Shown: piece by piece, positions 1 through 9,211 of the stretch | Numbering within the stretch: the first letter of the stretch is position 1 | Layout: each line of letters opens with the position of its first letter | Assembly (NCBI RefSeq): GCF_017875395.1 | Contig: NZ_JAGGMO010000003.1 | Location: 62,001-126,000, forward strand | Source of the DNA: Methanococcus voltae | GTDB lineage: Archaea; AGJL01; Methanococci; Methanococcales; Methanococcaceae | Length of the DNA: 64,000 nt | Direction of reading: 5' to 3' | Position numbers and translations under genes: made by a program | The notes under the pieces: generated by a model | Seen by the model: the letters and a program-made list of their open reading frames with translations, nothing else | Told to the model about the DNA's origin: nothing | Database searches by the model: none

Positions 1-810
1 GGTGAAGTTGTAGGTAACGAAATAGCCACTAATGAAAATGTTAATATGATTTCATTCACGGGCAGTGTAGAAGTAGGTCAAAATATTGCTAAAAATGCTG
101 GCATGAAAAAAGTTGCTCTTGAATTAGGTGGCAATAATCCATTGATAGTATTGGAAGATTGCGATATTGATAAAGCCGTAGAAAATGCAGTTAGAAGCAA
201 ATTTTTAAATTCTGGGCAGGTATGTATATCAGTAGGTAAAGTTTTAGTACATGAACAGATTTACGATGAATTTATTGAAAAATTAGTTGATAAAACGCGT
301 GATTTTAATATAGGAAATCCTCTTGAGGATAGTACCGATATGGGGCCACTCATAACTTCAGAAAATGCAGATAGGGTGGAAAACTTAATAAAAACATCTA
401 TTTCAGAAGGTGGGGAACTAATAACTGGCGGAATGAGGCGAGATTCATTAATAAGTCCTACAATAATTTCGGTTAAAGAAAATAACACATTATTGAATGT
501 TGAAACTTTTGGACCAGTCTTACCAGTTACAAAAATTATAAATATGGAACATGGCCTAGAATTAGCCAATAAAGGCAATTATGGGTTACAAGCGGGCGTA
601 TTTACGCGAGATATAAATAAAGCCATGTATATTGCAGAAAATCTGAATTACGGCGGGGTAATGATAAATAATAGCCCCACGTTTAGACAGGAGAATATGC
701 CTTTTGGAGGCGTCAAGAATAGTGGTTTAGGGAGAGAAGGAATAAAATATACTGTAGAAGAGATGACCGAAGATAAAACTATTGTAATTCACAATGATTT
801 TAGATTTTAG
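1..810 (+). CDS. Aldehyde dehydrogenase, lactaldehyde-dehydrogenase-like (3' part)
   Basis: The reading frame is open from the first base, so the N-terminal 40% or so lies outside the window; about 269 C-terminal residues are visible against a usual 455-480. The visible part has the catalytic-Glu region (LELGG), the nucleophilic Cys in GQVCIS, and the C-terminal GPVLP and MPFGGVKNSGLGREG segments of NAD(P)-dependent aldehyde dehydrogenases. In methanococci the close family member oxidises lactaldehyde to lactate for coenzyme F420 synthesis; assigning that role here is inference. The first in-frame ATG (46) is internal to the fold and is not the start. The gene ends before a 191-nt AT-rich gap. 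Confidence 0.85.
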   Translation, partial: GEVVGNEIATNENVNMISFTGSVEVGQNIAKNAGMKKVALELGGNNPLIVLEDCDIDKAVENAVRSKFLNSGQVCISVGKVLVHEQIYDEFIEKLVDKTRDFNIGNPLEDSTDMGPLITSENADRVENLIKTSISEGGELITGGMRRDSLISPTIISVKENNTLLNVETFGPVLPVTKIINMEHGLELANKGNYGLQAGVFTRDINKAMYIAENLNYGGVMINNSPTFRQENMPFGGVKNSGLGREGIKYTVEEMTEDKTIVIHNDFRF

Positions 811-1001
811 ATTTTAGGGTTAATTTTACTAATTTATTTATTATACATTACATAAAATATTAATAATTTTAAATAAAAAGACGGCTAAATAAGATATATT
901 AAATTATCTTTTAACGATATTAAACATAGTAATATATCAATTATCTTAAACTATATTTAGTTTTAAAAATCAAAATAATTTATAAAAATATTGGTGACAT
1001 T

Positions 1002-2381
1002 ATGGTTTTAAATTTAGATTGTTTGAATGTCGAAAAAATTCAAAAATTACTAGAAAAAGGAACTTATGCAGATATAAGAGTCATTAAAAGTTGTTCTAAC
1101 AACATAGTAATGAAAGATGGGGAAGTGGACGAAATATCCAGTGGAAACTACGGGGGCGTTATCGTTAGAGTGCTTGAAAATAATGGCTGGGGCTTAGCAA
1201 CGTCTAACGACATAAATATGGCCAATATTGAAGAATTATTTACTAGCGCGTATAAAAGTGCCAAATTATCTGATATTCATACTAATAAGGAAGTTATAAT
1301 GAAAGAAGTTCCAATAGTAAGCGATAGGATAAAAACAAAGGTTAAAATAAATCCTTTGGATATTTCAATCGAAGAAAAAAAGGAATATATGAACATAGTA
1401 AATAAAAACCTTAGCGACGAGAATAATCAAATTGTAAGCAAATCCGTTAATTATTCCGATGCAGAGGGTGCTTCTTTACTCCTTACAAGTGAGGGAACAT
1501 GTATTGAAAGTGAAGGGATAAAAACACTTATGAGAATGATGGCAGTTTCAAAAGGGGAATCTTTACAATTTGCATTTGATAAATCAGGTGGCGATGGTTT
1601 TGAAGCCATTTCTGAAGATAATTTAGAAGAAAAAAGTATAAAAGTCAAAGAAAGAGCTTTAAGATTACTTAGTGCAAAACCTTGTCCAAAAGGAGAATTT
1701 AACGTAGTTTTAGACCCTGAATTAGCGGGAGTATTTATACACGAAGCGGTTGGACACGCTACTGAAGCGGACTTGGTTTTATCCAATGATAGCGTATTTA
1801 AAAATAGAATAGGAGACGTAATCGGTAGTGAAGAAGTAACTGTTATTGACGACCCTACAATTGAAGGTTCGTTTGGATTTTATAAATACGATAATGAAGG
1901 TGTTAAGGGAACAAAGTCAACACTTATTGAGAACGGTGTTTTAAAAGGGTATTTGCATTCAAGAGAAACTGCAGGAAGACTCGGTATGGATGTAACAGGT
2001 AATTCTAGAGCTCAAGCACTTAATAAGCCTATCGTAAGAATGAGTAATACATACATAAAGTCTAAAAACTGGAAATTCGACGAATTAATCGAAGATACCA
2101 AAGACGGTATTTACTTAATTGGCTCTAGAGGTGGACAGGTCGACACAGGTAAAGGTTTATTCCAGTTCAACTCCGTAGAAGCATTTATGATTGAAAATGG
2201 AGAATTAACCACGTCACTCAAAGATGCAGGACTTAGTGGCGAAATTATGTCAATTTTACATGACGTAAATGCCGTTACAGATGACTTCTACCTTAGCAAA
2301 GGTTACTGTGGAAAAGGAGGTCAAAGTGTACCGGTAGGAGACGGTGGCGGTTTTATAAGAACCAAAACCACTTTGTGTTAA
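1002..2381 (+). CDS. tldD: TldD/PmbA-family metalloprotease
   Basis: The 459-residue product matches the TldD family in length and motifs. HEAVGH at residues 247-252 is the HExxxH zinc-binding motif, and the C-terminal part is Gly-rich (GYCGKGGQSVPVGDGGG). TldD pairs with TldE (PmbA) as a heterodimeric Zn protease that degrades unfolded peptides; no TldE partner is in this window. The start has a textbook site (GGTGACATT then ATG). It is convergent with the DUF364 gene, and a T-rich run near 2420-2440 probably ends the transcript. Confidence 0.9.
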   Translation: MVLNLDCLNVEKIQKLLEKGTYADIRVIKSCSNNIVMKDGEVDEISSGNYGGVIVRVLENNGWGLATSNDINMANIEELFTSAYKSAKLSDIHTNKEVIMKEVPIVSDRIKTKVKINPLDISIEEKKEYMNIVNKNLSDENNQIVSKSVNYSDAEGASLLLTSEGTCIESEGIKTLMRMMAVSKGESLQFAFDKSGGDGFEAISEDNLEEKSIKVKERALRLLSAKPCPKGEFNVVLDPELAGVFIHEAVGHATEADLVLSNDSVFKNRIGDVIGSEEVTVIDDPTIEGSFGFYKYDNEGVKGTKSTLIENGVLKGYLHSRETAGRLGMDVTGNSRAQALNKPIVRMSNTYIKSKNWKFDELIEDTKDGIYLIGSRGGQVDTGKGLFQFNSVEAFMIENGELTTSLKDAGLSGEIMSILHDVNAVTDDFYLSKGYCGKGGQSVPVGDGGGFIRTKTTLC

Positions 2382-2525
2382 GTTATTCGGTATAATGTAT
2401 AATATATAATAAAATAGCTATTTTTTAATTTTTTTTTATTGTATTAATTATATTTCTGTAAAAATAGAATATATTTAAAAATAAAATTTTAAGAGTTTAA
2501 TATAGAGTTTATTATAATCTATAAT

Positions 2526-3329
2526 TTATAATTTATAATTTTTCACATCTATAGTATATTTAGTTCCTTTTTGGAATAATCCGCATGAAGAGCCTAATTT
2601 TAAATTCATTACGGTATTTTCAACATCGTTTACCATTATAGAACCCATGTGCGTTATTTTTGTTCCTTCCAATAATTCAGGGTGCATTTGTGCCGTAGGT
2701 CCTGTTAAAACATTTATTTTAGAATTTACCGCCCTATCTAATACCATGTCGATTGTATCGTTTACCATGGTTGAGCCAGTTATAAATAAAGCGTCCATTT
2801 CTGGCAATAACCTATATTCAAACGTATCCATTAAGAAACCACCTGAACAACATGAGCCACCTCTATCAAAAACATAGATATTGTAGTCGCCTTTTTTTTT
2901 CAATTCATTTGCAATAGGTGCTATATTTCCAATAAATCCTATGTTTTTTACACCATCTAAGTTTAATATAACTTCTACGGCATCCTGTTTCTTTAAATCC
3001 TGTGCCATTATATAATACTGCGAAATTGCATTTATAGCAGAAATACCCAAAGCTCTGTCAGTGTATGAAAAACTTGAGACTTTTTCTAGTAAATCATATA
3101 AATCTGGTGTTTTGTTCTCCAACTTATTACAGGAGCCCCCCTCATTTAATGTCATACCTGCCCCCAAAACCTCTTTAGAAGTTCCGTCAGTTTTAACAAA
3201 CTCTAAAACCGTATAAGCGTAAGGTATTCCTAGTGCAAAGTCCTTTAAGATTACTTCCTTTAAATTTCCGCTTTCTATGTCTTTTTTTATTAAATTTATT
3301 GCTTTTTCTTTCATTTGTTCTACAATCAT
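2526..3329 (-). CDS. DUF4213/DUF364 putative heavy-metal-chelation protein
   Basis: The product of about 267 residues looks like the two-part DUF4213 (N-terminal) plus DUF364 (C-terminal, Rossmann-like) family. Recognisable segments are FDRGGSCCSGGFLMDTFEYR, with a Cys pair, and ITGSTMVNDTID followed by TGPTAQMHP. Family members are predicted to bind heavy metals or metal cofactors and often lie beside metal ABC importers. Here it follows an iron-complex-type importer on the same strand after a 299-nt gap, which supports a metal role. I chose the internal Met at 3329 because GGTGGC lies just before it; an upstream ATG at 3365 would give 12 more residues with no good binding site. The exact activity is unknown. 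Confidence 0.75.
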   Translation of the reverse strand: MIVEQMKEKAINLIKKDIESGNLKEVILKDFALGIPYAYTVLEFVKTDGTSKEVLGAGMTLNEGGSCNKLENKTPDLYDLLEKVSSFSYTDRALGISAINAISQYYIMAQDLKKQDAVEVILNLDGVKNIGFIGNIAPIANELKKKGDYNIYVFDRGGSCCSGGFLMDTFEYRLLPEMDALFITGSTMVNDTIDMVLDRAVNSKINVLTGPTAQMHPELLEGTKITHMGSIMVNDVENTVMNLKLGSSCGLFQKGTKYTIDVKNYKL

Positions 3330-3628
3330 AGTGCCACCCAGGGGATTTATAATTAAATATGTCACATATGTATTATTATATATTTTATTTCCAAATTTGA
3401 GTTTTGATTTAATTTGATTTAATTTAATTTAGGTTAATTAATTTAGTTAGTTTAGTTAGTTTAATTTTGATTTTAAGTTATATTTTACTTTAGATCATCC
3501 TAAAGTAATTGAATTAGATTATTAATTATTAATTATGAAACTAATATACATTAATATCAATATTTAATTAATATCGGTTACATATAAGAGTTACGAAATG
3601 AATTCGTTAAAAAAATACATGGGGGTAT

Positions 3629-4405
3629 TTATATATTCGGAATCACAATCTTTTTATTGTTGTATTGGAGTATATCAGTGGATAATCCATAAATATCCAT
3701 GAAAGTATCCCTATTAAGTAAATCCTGACCGCCACTATTTACTATTGTTCCGTTTTTCATTGTAAATATCTTATCTGAAAAATATGTTAAATTAGGGTCA
3801 TGTAATGAGAATAAAATTGTTTTTTCATATTCTTTTGAAATTTTTTTGATTACATCCAATATTAATACTTGATTTTTAAAATCTAAAAAACTCGTTGGTT
3901 CATCAAATATCATAACTTTGCTATCTTGAATTAAAGCCCTTGCAATCATTACCAGTCTTTTTTGACCGCCACTTAATGATAAAAAACTTTTGTTTGCCAA
4001 ATGCTCAATTTGTAACTTATTTAATGTTTTATACACTAATTCTTCATCTTCGATAGTTGGACCATTGAAAAAGTTAACATAGGGATTTCTGCCCATTAAT
4101 AATATTTCAAATACTGAATAATTAAAATTAATGCTAAATTCTTGTGCGGAATAAGTTATGAGTTTAGAACGTTCTTTGGGATTTATCTGAGATATTTCTT
4201 TATTTGCTACCTTAACATTACCGGTGTAATTCAATAAACCGGTGATACATTTTAATAAAGTAGATTTTCCTACCCCATTCTGTCCTAAAATACAACCAAC
4301 TTCGCCCTTTTTTAATTCTAAATTACATTTATCCAATACATTGTGGTTTTCGAATTTATAGTTAAAATTAACATTTGAAACGTCTAGCATTAGTTTTTTT
4401 GCCAT
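3629..4405 (-). CDS. ABC transporter ATP-binding protein, iron/corrinoid importer (FecE/BtuD-like)
   Basis: This is a single nucleotide-binding domain of about 258 residues. It has Walker A (GQNGVGKST) near residues 41-49, the ABC signature LSGGQKR, Walker B (VMIFDEP) and the switch His in SLHDPN. That matches the FecE/BtuD type that powers uptake of ferric siderophores, haem or cobalamin. It is the last gene of a three-gene set in the order binding protein, permease, ATPase. The start at 4405 is preferred over 4414 because GGTGG (4416-4420) abuts the earlier ATG but is well spaced from the later one. Confidence 0.88.
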   Translation of the reverse strand: MAKKLMLDVSNVNFNYKFENHNVLDKCNLELKKGEVGCILGQNGVGKSTLLKCITGLLNYTGNVKVANKEISQINPKERSKLITYSAQEFSINFNYSVFEILLMGRNPYVNFFNGPTIEDEELVYKTLNKLQIEHLANKSFLSLSGGQKRLVMIARALIQDSKVMIFDEPTSFLDFKNQVLILDVIKKISKEYEKTILFSLHDPNLTYFSDKIFTMKNGTIVNSGGQDLLNRDTFMDIYGLSTDILQYNNKKIVIPNI

Positions 4406-4517
4406 ATTAATCATCCCACCATTGTCTGATATTAATTTAGTATTTTAATAATTATGAGAATTTAGAAGTTTAGAAATTTAGAAGTTTATAAATTAACAAT
4501 TGTTGATAAAATCAAAA

Positions 4518-5606
4518 TTAAAGCTTATTTTGATTTCTAATCAATATTTTTAACAGTATTGGAACTCCGATTATTGAAGTCATGACACTTAATGGTAATT
4601 CTGAAGGTGTTAAAGAACGCGCTATAGTGTCACATATTAACAACAATGACGCTCCTGTGAACATTGATGCAGGTATTAAACGTCTATTGTCTACACCTAC
4701 AACTAAACGAGCTATGTGTGGACTTACCAATCCAATCCATTGCACCATACCTGCCATTGCAGTAGCGGAAGAAGTCCCAAGTGTTGCAAGTAATATTATA
4801 ATTACGGAGTATTTTTTAACATTTAAACCAAGAGATTTGGCGTTTTCCTCGCCCATTGATAATATATTAAATTGCCATTTTAAGAGGTTTAAACCAATTA
4901 TACATATTATTAAAGGTATTACAGTAATATAAACATCATCCCAACGGATACCAGTAAAACTACCCAATAACCAGTATGTAATTGCTTGTAGTTTGTCAGT
5001 TGGGTTTGCAACGTATTTTATAAGTCCCACACCTGCGGAAAATAGTGCGGAAACTGCGATACCTGCCAAAACCAAGTTTATAATGCTGGATTCGGATTCA
5101 GTTCTTAAACTACCATTTAATTTTTTCCCTACAGTATATGTCAATGCCATTGCTACGATACCAGACAAAAAGGCGGATATCTGTATTGCATAAGGGTTGT
5201 AAGATATCAAAAGAATTGCCAAAACAGCACCAAACGCTGAACCACTTGTTACACCTAATATATTAGGTCCTGCCAAGTAATTTTTAAATAAATTTTGTAA
5301 TGCCACCCCAGATAATGCTAAACAAGCTCCTGACAGCGAAACTGCTATTAATCTAGGTAATCTTACATTTAATAAAATATTTTTTGCTAATGAATCGGTA
5401 AATATACTATTTGGTTCAAACCAAAGTCTTCCAATAAATAATGATAAAATGAAAGAAATTATAAAAATTAAAGGAAATAAGGTTAAAGTATAATTAATTT
5501 TTTTAGTATTTTCTGATTTACCACCCAAATTAAGTGCAATAAGTAAATAATTAATAAATTTAAATTCCTTTGAATTTTTGGTAGATAATTTCTTCATTTT
5601 TTCCAT
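4518..5606 (-). CDS. FecCD/BtuC-type ABC transporter permease
   Basis: A polytopic membrane protein of about 362 residues with roughly nine to ten hydrophobic segments and FecCD motifs: LRLPRLIAVSLSGACLALSG-type segment, NYLAGPNILGVTSGSAFGAV, and GLVSPHIARLVVG near the C terminus. The family forms the homodimeric channel for ferric-siderophore or cobalamin uptake. The first ~35 residues (KLSTKNSKEFKFINYLL) are a hydrophilic extension. The start is the ATG at 5606 with GTGAT at 5611-5615; this binding site touches the stop codon of the upstream binding-protein gene, so the two genes are translationally close. Confidence 0.88.
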   Translation of the reverse strand: MEKMKKLSTKNSKEFKFINYLLIALNLGGKSENTKKINYTLTLFPLIFIISFILSLFIGRLWFEPNSIFTDSLAKNILLNVRLPRLIAVSLSGACLALSGVALQNLFKNYLAGPNILGVTSGSAFGAVLAILLISYNPYAIQISAFLSGIVAMALTYTVGKKLNGSLRTESESSIINLVLAGIAVSALFSAGVGLIKYVANPTDKLQAITYWLLGSFTGIRWDDVYITVIPLIICIIGLNLLKWQFNILSMGEENAKSLGLNVKKYSVIIILLATLGTSSATAMAGMVQWIGLVSPHIARLVVGVDNRRLIPASMFTGASLLLICDTIARSLTPSELPLSVMTSIIGVPILLKILIRNQNKL

Positions 5607-5615
5607 ATTTATCAC

Positions 5616-6725
5616 TTAATTAATTGCGTCTCCGACAATTTTTACTTTGGAAATTTGTTCTGGAGTCATATCGTATACGTCAACATATTGTTGCATTGCT
5701 TCGTCTTTTAATGAAACGTTCATAACTTCAGGGTGGATAACTTTTGCAGTCCACATTAAACCCAATGTAAATTTAGGGCTTAATACATCCCATGAATCCC
5801 CATCGTTTGGCATTCCATAAACTTCACCGTTTTTAACAGCGTTTATCTCTTTCCATCCTTCGTCGTTCATTAATTGATTTTTAGCATCTATTGATGAGAA
5901 ATCTCTCGTATAGGTAATGATAATAATTTTATCAGGATTCCAATTTGAAATTTGCTCTACGTTTACGGGCATTTTACCAGTTTCAAGATCTTTTGAAACA
6001 CTTACCCCACCTGCAATGTCTACCATTTCATTACCCCAGAAATCTCCCCCTGGTGTCCAAAATGAGTTTTTCTTAGCACTGTGTGCCAATACCAATACTT
6101 TAGGTTTTTCGCTGTCTTTTACAGTGTCTTGAATATATTGGATTTTACCTTTATAGTAATCGATTAAATAATCGGATTTTTCGGATTTATTAAACATTTT
6201 ACCCATATTTGATAATAATTTGTAGTAATTAGGTACTGTTTCAATATCTACAAAAAATACAGGTACATCTAAACTGTTCAATTGTGTGTATATACCATTC
6301 TTTTCGTTCCAGTATGGTGCAAAAACGACGTCAGGATTAGTTTTCTTAATTTCCTCTACGTTTTCCGTGTTTACTTGCGCCATATCGTCGAAATTAGGGT
6401 TTAATATTCTTAAAAATTCGTCACTACCCATTATACCCTTACCTGCTTTAAGGGTGTCTTGAGCATCCAATGAATATATTACAGCGGGTACCATTCCATA
6501 TGTAGAAACTACACTATTACAGGGGTAATTTACAGTTACATTATTGTTTAAACCATCTAATAATGAAATAGTTGAAATTTTAGTGATTTCGTTACCTTTT
6601 ACACTTGTATTATCGGTAGTATCAGTTTGTGTAGTAGTACAACCAGACATTGTCAAGATAACGCATAAAAACATTGTCAATATAATAGTTTTTAAAGTCT
6701 TTTTCATATTTTTATTTAGTTTCAT
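5616..6725 (-). CDS. Periplasmic-type substrate-binding lipoprotein of iron/corrinoid ABC importer
   Basis: A 369-residue FecB/BtuF-like binding protein. The N terminus is a lipoprotein signal (basic MKKTLK, hydrophobic stretch, lipobox LTMSGC) followed by a Thr-rich linker, so the mature protein should be membrane-anchored outside the cell. The body has the two-lobe pattern of this family, including NPDVVFAPYW and NPDKIIIITYTRDF. It is the first gene of the three-gene operon. The ligand could be a ferric chelate or a corrinoid; sequence alone does not decide, and the corrinoid enzymes elsewhere in the window make the second option worth testing. The start has GGTG five nt upstream. Confidence 0.88.
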   Translation of the reverse strand: MKLNKNMKKTLKTIILTMFLCVILTMSGCTTTQTDTTDNTSVKGNEITKISTISLLDGLNNNVTVNYPCNSVVSTYGMVPAVIYSLDAQDTLKAGKGIMGSDEFLRILNPNFDDMAQVNTENVEEIKKTNPDVVFAPYWNEKNGIYTQLNSLDVPVFFVDIETVPNYYKLLSNMGKMFNKSEKSDYLIDYYKGKIQYIQDTVKDSEKPKVLVLAHSAKKNSFWTPGGDFWGNEMVDIAGGVSVSKDLETGKMPVNVEQISNWNPDKIIIITYTRDFSSIDAKNQLMNDEGWKEINAVKNGEVYGMPNDGDSWDVLSPKFTLGLMWTAKVIHPEVMNVSLKDEAMQQYVDVYDMTPEQISKVKIVGDAIN

Positions 6726-6837
6726 AAATACACCATTTTATATTTTATAAAGAAACTCCATATTATAGGATATTTAGCATTTAAACCAAAAATTGTAATA
6801 TATTATAATTACATTTGAACTAATAAATTAATATATA

Positions 6838-6854
6838 ATAATTACAGTAATTAT
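6838..6854. promoter_or_regulatory. Candidate operator, palindrome ATAATTAC-a-GTAATTAT
   Basis: Two perfect 8-bp inverted arms are separated by a single base, about 113 bp upstream of the lipoprotein start. Its place before a metal-importer operon would suit a metal-dependent repressor, but both arms are mostly A/T, so chance cannot be excluded. No regulator gene adjoins it. Confidence 0.35.
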
Positions 6855-7026
6855 ATTATGTTAATCTCCTATATAAATATAACAACTTTTGATTACATCA
6901 TAAAAATAGATTAAAAATTGAAAGGCATAAACAATTACAAAATAACCTTTAAATCGATAAATAAATACAAATATTGTGCTAAAAATAGAATTTAAAAAAT
7001 AGTAAAATTGGATAAATAACTAATTA

Positions 7027-7061
7027 CTAATAACTAATAACTAATAACTAATAACTAATTA
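7027..7061. repeat. Tandem repeat of CTAATAA
   Basis: Four perfect copies of the 7-nt unit CTAATAA and a fifth with one change (CTAATTA) lie directly downstream of the NAD kinase gene. It looks like a simple slippage repeat, and no function is inferred. Confidence 0.8.
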
Positions 7062-7088
7062 ATAAGTAAATAGTAAGTAAATAATCTA

Positions 7089-8918
7089 TTATTCCATTAA
7101 ACTTAATTTCTTAACTTTATTATAGAAATTACTTCCCTTTACAAAGTAAGTATACGAATTTGATTTCCTAAACGTAATTTCATCGCCTTTCGACAATAAA
7201 CCTTCTTCTTTACTACCATCAACCACAACCATTGCGGATTTTTTCATCACTTTGAGCTTTATTTCAGAATTTCCGTCTACAACGAGTGGTCGGGAAGATA
7301 ACTTAAATGGGCATATTGGTACTATGATAAAAGCGTCTACAGTCGGTTCTATAATTGGCCCACCTGCGCTTAATGAATAAGCTGTTGAACCATTTGGAGT
7401 TGAAACTATAATACCATCTGCACGAACATTTTCTGCCAATATACCGTTTATATAAACCTCAAAATCCATTATCTTCGCAGGATTATTGGTTGTAATAACC
7501 ACCTCATTTAAGGCGTCAGATATAAACTTCTGTTTATTTGAGTCATTACTATTATCAGCTTTATTAACTCCTTTTAAACCGTAATTTATAAATCCTGACA
7601 ACTTGGTACGCTTTTCAATTGTATAATTACCATTTAATACACTGTCAATTGCATTGTAAACGTCTTCTTTTCCAAATTCAGTTAAAAATCCTACTGTACC
7701 CATATCTACGCATATTATAGGTATTTCATTACCTTCGATCAATTTGGAAGCTCTTAATACGGTTCCATCACCGCCTATCGATATAATATGAGAAATATCC
7801 TGTACTTCATCCATTAAGGTAGCATTTAGCCTATCTTTAAGTGCATTATGGATTCCTTTATCCAATTTATAATCTATCCCCTTATTTTCCAAATATTTAA
7901 CGGTATTATATGCCACATTTAAGGATTCTTCGTTATCATGTCTAGAAATTATTCCTATTTTAGTAGGCTTTAACCTCCATTTGTTTCCAAAGGTACCAAC
8001 TAATTTCTTGTGTAAATCTTTATTAGAGCATATGAATGAGCTTTTTTCAGCGATGTCTAACCTTAAATTCATTGGCATTCCATTTTTAGTGGTTATTTCG
8101 CCACCTGCTTCTTTTAAAATTATGTAACCTGCTGCCATATCACATAAACGAGTTGTTTCGTTGACATTGATATATGCGTCAAGAGAACCTCTTGCTACGT
8201 AACACATTTCTAAAGCTATGGAACCAAATATCCTTATTCTCCTTATTTTACGGTCTTTTATGAAATTTAATGTTTCAGATGATAAACCATATGCAAATAC
8301 ACCCATAGAAGAGTCTTTTAAATTTTTAATATTGGAGATTCCGATTTTTCTTTTTTCGTTTTCTTTGCCATTTTTTAAAACATAAGCTCCTTTGTCCTTT
8401 TCTGCGTAATAAGTGTCCCCAGTGGATATGTTTTTCACAACCCCGATGCTTAAATCATTTATTGTAAAATTTTCTTTTACAAATTCCTTTAAAATTTTAT
8501 TCAAATTTTTTTGGTATTCCTCTAATTCCCCACCAGTGTTATCAATACTAGTTAATTTTTTGATTTTTTCCATTTTATCGTTGCTAATTTTACCCATTGC
8601 TAACGAAACTGAATATATGGGAATATCATTCAAAGCATTATACGTACCGTCGATTGGATCCAAAATTACAATATATTTAGGTGTTCCCCTACCAATTACC
8701 TTAAAACCTATCTCTTCGCTGATTAAGATTGCAGAACAGAACTTTTCAAGGGAACTTATAGCGATATTTTCAGCTATCAAATCTATTCTTTTAGTAGGTG
8801 TTCCATCAGCACCTATTTTCACGATTTCGTTGGATTTTTCCCATCCGATTAACGGGCGAATACTTCTTTCCAAATTTTCTGTTACCTTTATTGCCATTTT
8901 AAGCATTTCTTCAGCCAT
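7089..8918 (-). CDS. Bifunctional inositol-monophosphatase/NADP phosphatase-NAD kinase
   Basis: The product of 609 residues is a fusion. Residues ~1-310 are an inositol-monophosphatase/FBPase fold with the metal-binding motif DPIDGTYNAL near 84-93 and a second aspartate in LCDMAAG. Residues ~325-609 are an NAD kinase with GGDGT near 380 and the NGSTAYSLSAGGP loop. The same fusion is known in methanococci, where it makes NADP from NAD and can also dephosphorylate NADP. Because both catalytic motifs are intact, both activities are expected. The start is the ATG at 8918, with GGTGAAAAGA upstream; the GTG at 8927 is part of that binding site. Confidence 0.92.
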   Translation of the reverse strand: MAEEMLKMAIKVTENLERSIRPLIGWEKSNEIVKIGADGTPTKRIDLIAENIAISSLEKFCSAILISEEIGFKVIGRGTPKYIVILDPIDGTYNALNDIPIYSVSLAMGKISNDKMEKIKKLTSIDNTGGELEEYQKNLNKILKEFVKENFTINDLSIGVVKNISTGDTYYAEKDKGAYVLKNGKENEKRKIGISNIKNLKDSSMGVFAYGLSSETLNFIKDRKIRRIRIFGSIALEMCYVARGSLDAYINVNETTRLCDMAAGYIILKEAGGEITTKNGMPMNLRLDIAEKSSFICSNKDLHKKLVGTFGNKWRLKPTKIGIISRHDNEESLNVAYNTVKYLENKGIDYKLDKGIHNALKDRLNATLMDEVQDISHIISIGGDGTVLRASKLIEGNEIPIICVDMGTVGFLTEFGKEDVYNAIDSVLNGNYTIEKRTKLSGFINYGLKGVNKADNSNDSNKQKFISDALNEVVITTNNPAKIMDFEVYINGILAENVRADGIIVSTPNGSTAYSLSAGGPIIEPTVDAFIIVPICPFKLSSRPLVVDGNSEIKLKVMKKSAMVVVDGSKEEGLLSKGDEITFRKSNSYTYFVKGSNFYNKVKKLSLME

Positions 8919-9164
8919 TCTTTTCACCCATGTGATACATATAATATTATAAGATCGTTATTTTCATATTACATACGAATATAGGTATAAATTACGAATG
9001 TAAATTTATGAGTTTAATTATGTAATTATACTCATATAATATTATTTAATTAATTTACAAATATCGCTAAATTTAAGATATCAAGTAATAAATAATACTA
9101 AAATCAATACTTAATTTAAATGATATATAAATTAATAAAAAAAATAAGATAATAATATAATAAG

Positions 9165-9203
9165 ATAATAAAGGAATAAAATAATAAAATAATAAAATAA
9201 TAG
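9165..9203. repeat. Simple A/T tandem repeat (unit AATAAAAT) before pstK
   Basis: Three to four copies of an 8-nt unit lie between the divergent NAD kinase and pstK genes, ending just before the pstK binding site. It occupies the likely 5' leader of pstK. Repeat-length changes could alter the leader, but no function is visible. Confidence 0.6.
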
Positions 9204-9211
9204 GTGCTAAT

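Larger units (their letters stand above)
6726..7088. other. 363-nt intergenic region upstream of the metal ABC operon
   Basis: No gene is seen. It contains the promoter region of the ABC importer (minus strand), a 17-bp near-perfect palindrome at 6838-6854, and a 7-nt tandem repeat at 7027-7061 just beyond the end of the NAD kinase gene. The rest is featureless A/T-rich sequence. Confidence 0.6.

Noticed and set aside
4582-5193. Plus-strand open frames opposite the permease gene
   Set aside because: They are mirror frames of an intact, well-supported permease and have no ribosome sites.
7027-7061. CTAATAA tandem repeat as a CRISPR-like array or origin element
   Set aside because: The unit is only 7 nt with no spacers, and nothing else nearby suggests replication. 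It is a simple repeat.
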